Source: Pseudarthrobacter sp. NamB4 (lineage in GTDB: Bacteria > Actinomycetota > Actinomycetes > Actinomycetales > Micrococcaceae). From it: 64,000 nt of DNA. Under the pieces are notes generated by a model. The model made no database searches, was not told the DNA's origin, and saw nothing but the letters and a program-made list of their open reading frames with translations. Position numbers and translations under genes: made by a program. Positions within the stretch are counted from its first letter, which is position 1. The number at the start of each line of letters is the position of its first letter. Below are positions 45,318 through 54,450 of this stretch, piece by piece. The stretch lies in NCBI RefSeq assembly GCF_005796185.1, contig NZ_VAHM01000003.1, positions 124,001 to 188,000 on the forward strand. Direction: 5' to 3'.

Positions 45318-46934
45318 TTACGGCGTCGCGGACGGGCTCGTTGTGGGCGCAGGTTCGGTTGGCGCCGGGTCCGTCGGGGCTGCAGTCGGTGCAGGTGCAG
45401 GCTGAGTCGGCGCAGGTGCAGGCTGAGTCGGGGCAGGCTCCACCGGCACCGGGGCAGCGGTCGGCGCAGGTGCCGGCTGAGTCGGGGCAGGCTCCACCGG
45501 CACCGGGGCAGGCTCACTTGGGGGCGGTTGGGTCGGCGCCGGGGTCACCGTCCCCGGATCCGAGGGCGGGGTCGGCGCCGGGGTCACCGTCCCCGGATCC
45601 GAGGGCGGGGTCGGCGCCGGGGTCACCGTCCCCGGATCGGAGGGCTGGGTCGGCGTCGGGGTCACCGTCCCCGGATCGGAGGGCTGGGTCGGCGTCGGGG
45701 CCACCGTCCCCGGATCGGAGGGCTGGGTCGGCGACGGGGCCACCGTCCCCGGATCCGAGGGCTGGGTCGGCGACGGGGCCACCGTCCCCGGATCCGAGGG
45801 CTGGGTCGGCGACGGGGCCACCGTCCCCGGATCCGAGGGCTGGGTCGGCGACGGGGCCACCGACCCCGGACCAGCCGGCTTCGTCGGCGACGGTGATCCA
45901 GAGTCAGCCGGCCACAGCGCCGACGGCGAGGATGACGGCCTGGACGTTGAGGCGGGCGACGTCGTCGGCCAATTCAACCAGCGGGGAGCCGGCGGAGGCT
46001 CGCTGCCCTGCCCCACCGGAATGGTCCAGCGTATGGGTCCGGTGGACGGACCAGCGGGTCCGGGCACGTACGTCCGCAGGTCGGCCTCTCCCACGCCGAG
46101 TGGTATGAGCGGTATCAGGCGCCACTTCAGTGGACTGGTGTGGCGCCCGTTGAGGATTGTTTCGAAGTGCAGGTGGCATCCGGTGGACCACCCGGTGGAG
46201 CCCACCCGGGCAATAACTTCACCAACGTTGACGGAATCTCCGCTGCGGACCGCAATGGACTCAAGGTGGTTATAGGTAGTGATGAGCCCGTTGCCGTGAT
46301 CTATCTCCACCCGGTTGCCGCCGCCCCAGGGGTGCCAGCCCGCTGCACGGACCACTCCTGAATCAGCCGCATAGACCCGTGTACCGCATGGAGCCGCATA
46401 GTCCTGGCCAAGATGGAAGTCCCCGTCAGCACCGGACAAGGGGCTGACCCGGAACCCGAAGGGCGACGAGGGATTCAGCAGTTTGAGGGGCGCCATAAGA
46501 TAACCCGCCGGCGGCCTGCCCAGCCCTGTCAGCTGAACGGACAACGGTGAGGAGGTCTCCTCGCCAGGACCGCTCACCAGGGGACGCGGGAAGAAAATCT
46601 CAACCTCGGGAGCCGTCAGGAGGGCTTCAGTCTGTGGGCCGGCAACAAGGCCGTCCAGGGGCAGCAGGCCCGTCCCAGTGCTGCCAGGCATGTGCGTGGA
46701 AGTGTTGGCACCGGCCGGGGCGGCGGAACGCGTCGGAATGCCCGCAGCACCCATGCCTGCGCCGGAACGGACGGCGGAGGCCGTAGCCGTCCCTGCTTCA
46801 GGTGTACCGCCGGAAAGGTTCAGTGCCCAGACGGAAACGGCGAGCACCCCCGTGGCCGCCACTGCACGCGCAGCAGGCAGGCAGAACCCTTTGGGGCTTT
46901 TGGCGTCCTTCCCGGATACCGCGTGATTGCCCAT
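45318..46934 (-). CDS. M23 family metallopeptidase with Pro/Thr repeat tail
   Basis: This 538-residue envelope protein has an N-terminal membrane or signal segment (residues about 15-45). An M23 (LytM-type) domain follows with the zinc motifs HLGQDYA and HLHFE, plus GTRVYAADSGVV and WSTGC. It would cleave peptidoglycan cross-bridges or act as a hydrolase regulator. A long C-terminal tail consists of 13-residue repeats of the type VAPSPTQPSDPGT, then PAPTQPAPA-rich sequence; this looks like a wall-spanning linker. The ATG at 46934 follows TGGAGAC; alternative ATGs upstream lack a better site. The repeat copy number may vary between strains. Confidence 0.87.
   Translation of the reverse strand: MGNHAVSGKDAKSPKGFCLPAARAVAATGVLAVSVWALNLSGGTPEAGTATASAVRSGAGMGAAGIPTRSAAPAGANTSTHMPGSTGTGLLPLDGLVAGPQTEALLTAPEVEIFFPRPLVSGPGEETSSPLSVQLTGLGRPPAGYLMAPLKLLNPSSPFGFRVSPLSGADGDFHLGQDYAAPCGTRVYAADSGVVRAAGWHPWGGGNRVEIDHGNGLITTYNHLESIAVRSGDSVNVGEVIARVGSTGWSTGCHLHFETILNGRHTSPLKWRLIPLIPLGVGEADLRTYVPGPAGPSTGPIRWTIPVGQGSEPPPAPRWLNWPTTSPASTSRPSSSPSALWPADSGSPSPTKPAGPGSVAPSPTQPSDPGTVAPSPTQPSDPGTVAPSPTQPSDPGTVAPSPTQPSDPGTVAPTPTQPSDPGTVTPTPTQPSDPGTVTPAPTPPSDPGTVTPAPTPPSDPGTVTPAPTQPPPSEPAPVPVEPAPTQPAPAPTAAPVPVEPAPTQPAPAPTQPAPAPTAAPTDPAPTEPAPTTSPSATP
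45530..45871 (+). repeat. Tandem repeat, 39-base unit, within the M23 peptidase gene
   Basis: Units begin at 45530 and then every 39 bases through 45842, giving eight full copies and one decaying copy. Each encodes 13 residues in the antisense reading (SDPGT-containing). Units are near-identical, with changes at two or three positions that define two subtypes. This is a coding minisatellite, not a CRISPR array. Confidence 0.92.
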
Positions 46935-47149
46935 GAGATTGTCTCCAGGACCTGGCCAACCGCCCTCTGTCTTGACGGTACCTCCCATGGGAACATACGG
47001 GTCGGGAGCGTGTGAACCCTGCAATTCCAGACTGTGGTTTTTTTGTGGATGCCCACCGTTGTGTTTCTGCCTGCCGGCATCCCCGGACCTGCCGCCTTGT
47101 GCTTACGATTAGCCAAGACCCACCAAGTTTTCCACAGGAGGGCGCGCAC

Positions 47150-48073
47150 ATGAAGAGTATCCTGAGTCCCGTTAAGCGACGCCTGGTCCGCACGTTCAGC
47201 AATGGCTCTGAAGGCGTTCCGCAGTGGCAACTCGATCTTGCGGAAGGCGGCGACCCTGGCTACCACCTGCCAGGGTCTGCTGTATGGGCTGTGCACGGCT
47301 CGATGTCGCCCATTGTTGCCGGAATCCGCACACTGCTCATGCAGTCCCTGCACCCGGGCGCCCTGGCAGGCGTCCACGAACACTCGAACTTCCGCGAGGA
47401 TCCATTGGGGAGGCTCGCCAACACTATCCGGTGGATCTTCACCGTCACGTACGGCTCCACGGAAGCCGCGGGAAATGCCTCACGGAGGGTCCGTCAGCTG
47501 CATGAAGCTGTGCATGGCACCTACAGCGACAACAGCGGGGCGGAACGTGGCTACAGCGCCAACGATCCGGAACTTGCCAGCTGGATCCACCTCACCTTCA
47601 CGGATGCGTTCCTGACAGCGCACAAGCTGTGGGGCGGCAGCATCCCGGGAGGGCCGGATGCGTATGTCAAGGAATGGGCCCAGGCCGGCAGCCTGATGGG
47701 GGTGGAGGACCCGCCGCTTTGCGAGGAGGACATGCACAGGCAACTGGACCGCTGGTACGAAAGCGGTGAGCTTCGCGGGGACGCCCGAGTGGCAGAGACG
47801 GTGGAGTTCATCCGGAACCCGCCCCTGAACAGGTTGCTCCGGCCCGGTTATCGGGTCCTGTTCGCCGGGGCGGTGTACAGCCTCGAACCAAGGTACCGCC
47901 AGATGCTCGGACTGGCTGTTCCACGGCTGGGACCCGTGGCTCTGCCCGTAAGGTCTGCAACCAAGCTGGTTCTCGGCGTCGTACGCCTTGCGCTTGGAAG
48001 GAGGGGCCCCAGCGAGCTGGCGGCCAGGGAGCGGCTCCGGAGGCTGGGCCTGCCGGCTGCAGACGAACGATAA
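47150..48073 (+). CDS. MpaB-type oxygenase (DUF2236 family)
   Basis: This 307-residue protein has the conserved family blocks LLMQSLHPGALAGVHEHSNF, RWIFTVTYGSTEAA and WIHLTFTDAFLTAHKLWGG, with several histidines that could hold heme or iron as in MpaB and latex-clearing-protein relatives. The substrate is unknown; relatives include oxidoreductases acting on isoprenoid or other hydrophobic chains. The ATG at 47150 follows a GGAGG site; the open frame above it lacks similarity. A strong terminator separates it from the convergent tRNA gene. Confidence 0.87.
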   Translation: MKSILSPVKRRLVRTFSNGSEGVPQWQLDLAEGGDPGYHLPGSAVWAVHGSMSPIVAGIRTLLMQSLHPGALAGVHEHSNFREDPLGRLANTIRWIFTVTYGSTEAAGNASRRVRQLHEAVHGTYSDNSGAERGYSANDPELASWIHLTFTDAFLTAHKLWGGSIPGGPDAYVKEWAQAGSLMGVEDPPLCEEDMHRQLDRWYESGELRGDARVAETVEFIRNPPLNRLLRPGYRVLFAGAVYSLEPRYRQMLGLAVPRLGPVALPVRSATKLVLGVVRLALGRRGPSELAARERLRRLGLPAADER

Positions 48074-48112
48074 GCGCCGCGGGCGGCGTTTGAAGTTGTG
48101 GCAAAACGAAAG

Positions 48113-48142
48113 AACCCGGCCCCTGCGTGCAGGGGCCGGGTT
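48113..48142. terminator. Bidirectional terminator between MpaB-type gene and tRNA-Ser
   Basis: Perfect 14-base arms at 48113-48126 and 48129-48142 leave a 2-base loop (in practice a 4-base loop). On the tRNA strand a TTCTTTCGTTTT tract follows. Confidence 0.85.
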
Positions 48143-48150
48143 CCGACCGG

Positions 48151-48235
48151 CGGAGAATGGGGGATTTGAACCCCCGAGGGCGTTAACCCAACACGCGTTC
48201 CAGGCGTGCGCCATAGGCCGCTAGGCGAATTCTCC
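48151..48235 (-). tRNA. tRNA-Ser (anticodon GGA)
   Basis: The minus strand gives an acceptor stem GGAGAAT/ATTCTCC, an anticodon stem-loop with CTGGAAC (anticodon GGA), a long variable arm typical of serine tRNAs, and a GGTTCAAATCC T-arm. The discriminator is G and CCA is not encoded. It reads UCC (and UCU by wobble) codons. Confidence 0.95.
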
Positions 48236-48563
48236 AACTGCTTCTGAATCAAAAGCAGGTACCAGATTACCTGATCTTTTGCGCATCGCCCAATTGGCTC
48301 AGGGGAAGCCTGCCGGCAGGGGCCTCCACAACCATGCCGACAGGCCTGCAACCCCCTGCTTAACCACGAAAATGGACGCCCCCAACGCGCCCATTTCAGC
48401 GAAACACCGTTGAGCTGCCGGGTCCGGCCCCGTTCAGCCAGGCCACGCCGCTCACCACCTCGAGATTGCCCCAATCGGTGTATATATCCATAATCGGTGG
48501 AGCCGCAGGGATAAGCAACGGATTCCGTGCACCGACTTGGTTGGTTCCGGCACCATGGAGGGC
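48236..48563. other. 328-base region between tRNA-Ser and the NIF3-like gene
   Basis: No gene is seen. It should hold the tRNA promoter on the minus strand and, near 48478-48500, an AT-rich TATATATCCATAAT stretch that may be the -10 region for the plus-strand gene at 48564. Some GC-rich short inverted repeats occur near 48310-48350 but form no clear element. Confidence 0.45.
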
Positions 48564-48887
48564 ATGAAGCAACTTCATGCTTTGGTGATCTATGTCCCCC
48601 GCTCCCATACCGAGCAGGTCCTGATCGCTATCGGCAATGCCGGCGCAGGGAAGGTGGGCAAGTACTCGCATTGCTCCTTTGTCGCGCCGGGAACGGGCCG
48701 GTTCACTCCGCAGGAAGGCGCCGAGCCTTATCTGGGGAAGGTGGGGCAGCCGGAACAGGCCGCCGAGGACAGGATCGAGTGCGTGGTTGAGCAGCCCTTG
48801 CTTGCCGGCGTGGTGGCCGCGTTGAGGGCCGCCCATCCCTACGAGGAACCGGCCTTCATGAGTTGGCAGGTGGAGGGCTGGCGTTAA
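48564..48887 (+). CDS. NIF3/YqfO insert-like protein
   Basis: This protein of about 107 residues matches the domain inserted in NIF3/YqfO proteins, related to CutA/PII folds. It shows LVIYVPRSHTEQVLIAIGNA, GKYSHCSFVAPGTGRFTP, GKVGQPEQAAED, and the end AAHPYEEPAFMSW. Stand-alone copies are widespread; the function is unknown, though metal binding through the HPYEE block is plausible. The start is uncertain: ATG at 48564 has GGAGG too close, and ATGs at 48555 and 48537 are in frame. It lies just before the SRP RNA gene. Confidence 0.8.
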   Translation: MKQLHALVIYVPRSHTEQVLIAIGNAGAGKVGKYSHCSFVAPGTGRFTPQEGAEPYLGKVGQPEQAAEDRIECVVEQPLLAGVVAALRAAHPYEEPAFMSWQVEGWR

Positions 48888-48933
48888 GTTTCGGCGGATT
48901 CGAGTCATGCCGGAAGTTCGGGTAAAGTGTCTG

Positions 48934-49023
48934 ACGGCCCCTCATGTGGCGTCATCCTGTTGAACTCCCCCAGGACCGGAAGGTAGCAAGGGTAAATGGG
49001 CTCTGGCGGGTGCATGGGGGGTC
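48934..49023 (+). ncRNA. ffs: Signal recognition particle RNA (small bacterial type)
   Basis: The region contains the conserved SRP core GGAAGGTAGCAAGGGTA within a long hairpin whose ends pair (CCCCTCATG with CATGGGGGG). A TAAAGT -10-like box lies just before it at 48923. Its position directly upstream of dnaX is typical of actinobacteria. It would form the RNA scaffold for Ffh in membrane targeting. The exact ends are estimated from base pairing. Confidence 0.9.
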
Positions 49024-49080
49024 TTTACTATTCCCCCACAGGGCGGCACGATGTCAGCCCGGATTGGTAGGGTTTTCTCT

Positions 49081-52000
49081 GTGACAGTTACTACCGCCCT
49101 CTACCGCAGATACCGTCCAGATTCGTTCGCTGACGTTATCGGGCAGGAGCATGTCACCGAGCCGCTCATGACGGCGTTGCGGAAAAACCGGGTTAACCAC
49201 GCGTACCTTTTTTCCGGTCCCAGAGGCTGCGGCAAAACCACGTCCGCGCGAATCCTGGCGCGCTGCCTCAACTGCGCGCAAGGACCTACAGACACACCCT
49301 GCGGCACTTGCCCGAGTTGCGTTGAACTGGCCCGCGGCGGCTCAGGTTCCCTGGATGTCATCGAGATAGACGCCGCAAGCCATGGCGGTGTGGACGACGC
49401 CCGGGATCTCCGCGAGCGCGCCACTTTCGCCCCGGTGCGGGACCGCTACAAGATCTTCATCATCGACGAGGCCCACATGGTCACCTCGGCCGGGTTCAAT
49501 GCCCTGCTGAAGATCGTTGAAGAACCGCCGGAACATATCAAGTTCATCTTCGCCACTACTGAACCGGACAAGGTGATCGGGACTATCCGCTCCCGCACCC
49601 ACCACTACCCTTTCCGGCTGGTGCCTCCGGAACCCCTGATGGCCTACCTGGAGCTCCTGTGCCGGCAGGAGAACGTCCCCGTGGCCCCCGGCGTCCTGTC
49701 GCTGGTGATCCGCGCCGGCGGCGGTTCAGTCCGTGATTCGCTCTCCGTGCTGGACCAGCTGATGGCGGGGGCGGGGCCAAATGGGCTGGACTATGAGCTC
49801 GCCGTCGCGCTCCTGGGCTATACCCACGCTTCGCTGCTGGACGACGTTGTGGAGGCTGTTGCCGCCTCTGACGCCGCCACCGTTTTCCGGGCCGTGGACC
49901 GGGTGATCCAGACCGGCCACGATCCCCGCCGCTTCGTGGAGGATCTCCTGGAGCGCTTTCGCGACCTCATCATTGTCCAGGCGATGCCGGAGAGCGCGCA
50001 GACCATTCTCCGGGGCATGCCCGCGGACCAGATTGCACGCCTGAAGAGCCAGGCACACAATCTCGGCGCTGCCGAGCTGTCCCGTGCCGCCGATGTCACC
50101 AACACGGCGTTGACCGAGATGACCGGTGCCACGTCCCCCCGGCTTCATCTTGAGCTGCTGTGCGCACGGATCCTGCTGCCGGGTTCCGAGCAGAACGAGC
50201 GCGGCATCGCAGCAAGGATAGACCGCGTGGAGCGCCGGCTTAACTACGCCGGGAACGACGTCACGACTCCAGCCGGCCCACGTGCGGCTGGCGCCGATGC
50301 CGCCGTTGCAGGTCCGGCAGCCCCCGCTCCGGCCGCCGCTTCGGCTGTCGGATCCCCCGCCTCCCAGCCCGGCACACGTCCGGCCGCCATCCAGCAGCCG
50401 CCGGTACCTGTTGCCGCTGCAGAGCCCAGCGCTCCCGCAGCATCTGTCACTGGACCAGAAGATCCCTCGACCCGTATTGAGGACATCTCCGCCGGACCGG
50501 GCGAAAGCCGCACGCCACTGGCTGCTCCCCGCGTCAGCACCAATGACTGGCCGAAGGAGGATTCGGCCGGGAGCAGGGCCGCAGGCGCCCGTACTGCCCA
50601 TCCATCAGGGTCCGGGCGAGACGGGGGTCCGCAGAGCGCCGGGCTGGAACATTCCGGTTCACCTGCGGCGCGTTCAGAGCAAGGACCTGGCCGGGTATCC
50701 GGAGCCGGACCAGCGCCGGCGGCAGGCCAAACAACCGGATCGGGTCCAGTGCCGGGTTCCGGCCCGCGCGCAGTCCCCGGTGCTGGCCGGCCGGACAATT
50801 CAGTTGGCGGGTCCAGGTTCACTGCGTCGCCTGGACCAATGGGTGATGTCGAGGTCGTGCGCCGCGCCTGGCCGGACATCCTGCAGAGACTGTCCAAAAT
50901 CAAGCGCAGTACTTGGGCATTGGTTGAACCCAATGCCCAAGTAGCTGCATTCGACGGCACCCTCCTCACCCTTGCGTTCACAACGCCAGGACTTGCCGGC
51001 GCCTTTGGCCGGGGACACCATTCCGAGAACCTGCGGCAGGCAATCCACAAGACCGTCGGCATCGACTGCCAAATCAATGCGTCCGCTAACGGCGGTACCA
51101 CGCAGGCGAGCTCTGACCCAAACCCAAAAGCACCCGCCCACCGGGTGGCACCGGCCACTTCGGCTGATGTCGCCTGGGGGCTGGCGCCCGCGCCTTCGCC
51201 CAGCGGCATCTCCCTTCAGCCGGCCAGTGCAGGCGAGACGAGCGCCGGAATCCAGCAGGGCAACAAGCCGGAAACAGAGCCCCAGCGGCCCGCCGCCCAG
51301 GGGCAGGCACCGGGCGGTGCCGGCCGCACCCGCGCTGATGTCCCGGCAGCTGCGGCCCCGCCCTCCGCCGTGCCCGCCGCACCGGCAGCCGTGTCCGCAT
51401 CACCCGACGGTGCCGGTCCCCAGGTCGCCGCCGTCCAGCCCAGCGCTTCGGGCCCTGCCAATCAGGTTCCACCCTCCCTTCAAGAGCCCTCTGTTCGGGC
51501 TCCTTACGCCGATCCGGCAGGAGACTATTCGTACTCGGACGACGATTGGGGCCCTGCCAGGGATGAAGACGCTCCTCCACTGGACGAGGAACCTCCCATG
51601 GATTGGGATTCTTCCTCCCGGTCCCAGCCTGCGGCAGCACCGACCGGTCTGGATTCGGCCCGTTTGAATCCGGCCGGCGCTATAGCGGGTTCCCCTGCGG
51701 CCGGTTCCGCTGTGGCAGGTTCCACCGGGAACGCCTACACGTCGTCCGGACAAACGGCCGGTGCCATCCCGGCGTCCCGACCCTATGGGCAGCCTGAGGC
51801 AGTCACGGCACCCACTGCAGACACCGATCCTTGGGCGCGGGCCGTAGAGCAGACACCCGGGGTATGGGTGGTCGGCGAGGAAAGTAACCTGGGCAGGACC
51901 GCTGCGGGCAGGGCGGACGAAACGCCAGGGCCCCAGGTCCCCCGCTACGAACCTGCCGCGGCCCAGGTTCCGCCCTCCATCCCAGTGGTGAAGGCGGGCC

Positions 52001-52524
52001 CGGAACCGGAACCGGAATGGGGCTTGGCGCCCCCGGGACCATCCGATGGTGCGGGTGGTACAGGGGAGCCTGACACAACGGAGCAACCCTCGGCAGATCA
52101 GGTCAGGGTGCCTGAATATGCCATGGCCACAACTGCTTCCGCTCCCGCGGTTGCCGCCCAGGCCAGTCCTGCCACCGCCCCCGATGTCACAGCTTCGCCG
52201 GCCACTGCGCCCCAGCCTAAGGCTGCGCCGGCAAAGGCTGCGCCGGCAAAGACTGCACCGCGAGCTCCTGCCGGCGCAGGGCATGCCCGGCAGAGCCTTT
52301 ACCAGCGCCTGTCCAACAGCCCCGAAGCAGAAGCAGGGCGCGCCAAGGCGCCTGCCCGGGCTGTGGCTGCCGCTGCCACCTACGTCCAGGACATCCCGAG
52401 CGCCGATGATGAGACGATCGAGGAGTCAGGCGTGTTCGGACGTGCTGCGGTGGAGCGTATTCTGGGCGGAAAGTTGATTGAAGAGCGCTCCCCCGATGGA
52501 AGCCCCGTCACGCCGCGCTACTGA
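49081..52524 (+). CDS. dnaX: DNA polymerase III subunits gamma and tau
   Basis: This 1147-residue clamp-loader ATPase has Walker A FSGPRGCGKTT (about residues 45-55), a zinc-binding Cys cluster (CLNCAQGP, CGTCPSC), DEAH at Walker B and the sensor 1 region. GTG at 49081 is the likely start, giving TVTTALYRRYRPDSF at the N-terminus; an ATG ten codons earlier lacks similarity. After the collar domain comes a very long Ala/Pro/Gly-rich, probably disordered tail. Within it is a conserved block near residues 590-670 (VVRRAWPDILQRLSKIKR). It is longer than most DnaX because of this linker. It follows the SRP RNA and precedes recR. Confidence 0.96.
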   Translation: MTVTTALYRRYRPDSFADVIGQEHVTEPLMTALRKNRVNHAYLFSGPRGCGKTTSARILARCLNCAQGPTDTPCGTCPSCVELARGGSGSLDVIEIDAASHGGVDDARDLRERATFAPVRDRYKIFIIDEAHMVTSAGFNALLKIVEEPPEHIKFIFATTEPDKVIGTIRSRTHHYPFRLVPPEPLMAYLELLCRQENVPVAPGVLSLVIRAGGGSVRDSLSVLDQLMAGAGPNGLDYELAVALLGYTHASLLDDVVEAVAASDAATVFRAVDRVIQTGHDPRRFVEDLLERFRDLIIVQAMPESAQTILRGMPADQIARLKSQAHNLGAAELSRAADVTNTALTEMTGATSPRLHLELLCARILLPGSEQNERGIAARIDRVERRLNYAGNDVTTPAGPRAAGADAAVAGPAAPAPAAASAVGSPASQPGTRPAAIQQPPVPVAAAEPSAPAASVTGPEDPSTRIEDISAGPGESRTPLAAPRVSTNDWPKEDSAGSRAAGARTAHPSGSGRDGGPQSAGLEHSGSPAARSEQGPGRVSGAGPAPAAGQTTGSGPVPGSGPRAVPGAGRPDNSVGGSRFTASPGPMGDVEVVRRAWPDILQRLSKIKRSTWALVEPNAQVAAFDGTLLTLAFTTPGLAGAFGRGHHSENLRQAIHKTVGIDCQINASANGGTTQASSDPNPKAPAHRVAPATSADVAWGLAPAPSPSGISLQPASAGETSAGIQQGNKPETEPQRPAAQGQAPGGAGRTRADVPAAAAPPSAVPAAPAAVSASPDGAGPQVAAVQPSASGPANQVPPSLQEPSVRAPYADPAGDYSYSDDDWGPARDEDAPPLDEEPPMDWDSSSRSQPAAAPTGLDSARLNPAGAIAGSPAAGSAVAGSTGNAYTSSGQTAGAIPASRPYGQPEAVTAPTADTDPWARAVEQTPGVWVVGEESNLGRTAAGRADETPGPQVPRYEPAAAQVPPSIPVVKAGPEPEPEWGLAPPGPSDGAGGTGEPDTTEQPSADQVRVPEYAMATTASAPAVAAQASPATAPDVTASPATAPQPKAAPAKAAPAKTAPRAPAGAGHARQSLYQRLSNSPEAEAGRAKAPARAVAAAATYVQDIPSADDETIEESGVFGRAAVERILGGKLIEERSPDGSPVTPRY

Positions 52525-52607
52525 CCGCCCGTCCCGGTGATTGGCCGGGCGGTCTTCCAGGATGACTTTGCTTTACCCGCAATCCACACCGAGCTGAAGA
52601 GGGAAAC

Positions 52608-53207
52608 GTGTACGAAGGTGCTGTCCAGGAGCTGATTGATGAGCTCGGACGCCTTCCGGGGGTGGGCCCAAAATCCGCTCAGCGGCTGGCATTCCACATC
52701 CTTGAAGCGGATTCCCAGGACATGAAACGGCTGGTTGACGCGATCACCACAGTCAAGGATCGGGTCAAGTTCTGCACTGTCTGCGGCAACGTCACCGAAC
52801 AGGAACTCTGCAACATCTGCCGCGACCCCCGCAGGGACCCGGCCATCATCTGTGTGGTGGAGGAATCGAAGGATGTGCTGGCCGTGGAGCGTACCCGCTC
52901 GTTCCGGGGCCGCTACCACGTGCTGGGCGGTGCCATCAATCCCATTGCCGGGGTGGGCCCGGAGCAGCTCCGGATCCGTGAGCTGCTGACCAGGCTCAAC
53001 GACGGCGCCATCCAGGAAGTCATCATCGCCACGGACCCCAACCTCGAGGGTGAAGCCACAGCCACTTACCTGGCCCGGATGCTGAAGACCATCGGCATCA
53101 CTGTCACCCGCCTTGCCTCCGGGCTGCCGGTGGGCGGCGACCTGGAATACGCGGATGAAGTTACCTTGGGGCGGGCGTTCGAGGGACGCCGGAACGCCCT
53201 GGCCTGA
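52608..53207 (+). CDS. recR: Recombination mediator RecR
   Basis: RecR works with RecO (and RecF) to load RecA on gapped DNA. The 199-residue length is normal. It has a helix-hairpin-helix ([18 protein letters not shown]), a four-cysteine zinc finger (CTVCGN, CNIC), and a Toprim domain ([28 protein letters not shown]). Start is GTG-preceded context at 52608 with GAGGGAAAC upstream. It lies downstream of dnaX, the standard arrangement. Confidence 0.97.
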   Translation: MYEGAVQELIDELGRLPGVGPKSAQRLAFHILEADSQDMKRLVDAITTVKDRVKFCTVCGNVTEQELCNICRDPRRDPAIICVVEESKDVLAVERTRSFRGRYHVLGGAINPIAGVGPEQLRIRELLTRLNDGAIQEVIIATDPNLEGEATATYLARMLKTIGITVTRLASGLPVGGDLEYADEVTLGRAFEGRRNALA

Positions 53208-53311
53208 ACTCAGCCGCAAGGAGGCGCAGCCCTCCTGCCGGCACACCCCGGCTGCGACCGGCCGGCGCACCGGCTGGTCCAAAGGAGCAGCCGGGGCTGG
53301 GCAGCGCCTGC

Positions 53312-54450
53312 TCAGGCGACACGCGTTCCGGGGGCAAGCCTACGGGCAGGCGTGCGGAGTGACCGCCAGCCCAGCCACAACAGCAAACCGGCGAGCGCGA
53401 GCTGCAGGACCAGGCCCAGGGGCCAGAGCGGGGTGGTCTGCGACAGGTACTGCGGCTTCACCTCACCATTGGCACAGGGGTATGAACCCTCCGGGCCAGC
53501 CAGGGCATGACGGGCTCCCTGGCTGATGTTCTCGATGGCGCCCGCCGGCATGTAGGAGTAATGCTGCGCCGTCCTGTCCCGGTACGGGATGGCATCGGCC
53601 ACCACTACATAGGGGTTCATGGACAGCAGCCAGGCCACGCGTTCTGTGCGCATCGCGGGCTGCTCCTGCAGCGGGCCAACGCAGGTGTATTCCGGCTGCG
53701 TGGGCCGTTGCGACAAGGGCTCAGACTGGCGGTACTGCGGCTGGTTGGCCAGGACTGTGCCGTGGCTGAGGCCGGTGCCCAGCCCGAAGGCGATCAAGGT
53801 CCCTGCCGCCAAGCCGGCGACTGCCAGGTAGGTGGTCACGATGGCGAAGAGGGGACGCCCGGCCAATGCCGAGATACCCACGCCCAGGGCGCGCACACGA
53901 TTCCCACTTCAAGGGCAAGCATCACCAGTGACACCACAACGTGCGCTGGTGTGAGCCCGCCCAGAGCCACTCCGATCACCAGGAACGGGGCACTGGCCAC
54001 AAGAAATGCCAGGGCTGCCAGCCACGCGGCAAAGAATTTCCCCCACAGGATCTGGCCGGGTTCAAGCAGGGTGACCTGCAGAATCGCCAGGGTGCCGCCT
54101 GCCCGGTCCCCGGTGATCGCATTTGCGGACAAGGCTGGTGCCACCAGCAGTGCGAACAACAGGACAAACGCCAGTACCACTTCAAAAATCATGGAGCCCG
54201 GGCTGGAGGCTTCCGGCGGGATGTAGCCGCCGTAGGCCCGCTGGGCATCCAGCGAAGCGCTCCAGCTTGCCCACGTCAGCCACGTCACCACACCGGTCAG
54301 GGCAAACCAGATGGCCAGCATGATGTACCAGCCGCGCGAACGCAGCCGCTGCTTGAGTTCCAGGACCACTACGTCGCGGATGGCCGCAAAGTGGGCAGCG
54401 GGTGTCCGGCCACCGGAAGACTCGGACCTGTTGAGGATTACCTGACTCAT
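53312..54450 (-). pseudogene. ABC-2 type transporter permease, frameshifted
   Basis: The N-terminal half (54450 to about 53890) encodes an ABC-2 permease with several membrane helices and SGNAITGDR-like (SANAITGDRAGGTL). Near 53888-53892 the frame shifts: ALEVGIVCA continues in the next frame as ALGVGISALAGRP. The second half, to 53312, keeps membrane segments and ends LAPGTRVA. One base lost in a GCGCGCC run explains the break. Both halves are otherwise undamaged, so the change is recent or an assembly error. Confidence 0.8.

Noticed and set aside
45530-45871. Regular repeats considered as a CRISPR array
   Set aside because: The units are tandem with no spacers and encode protein repeats; no cas genes are present.
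45230-46108. Plus-strand open frame with regular SPDPRAGS-type repeats
   Set aside because: It is the antisense reading of the 39-base repeat in the M23 peptidase gene; the peptidase frame extends into a real catalytic domain.
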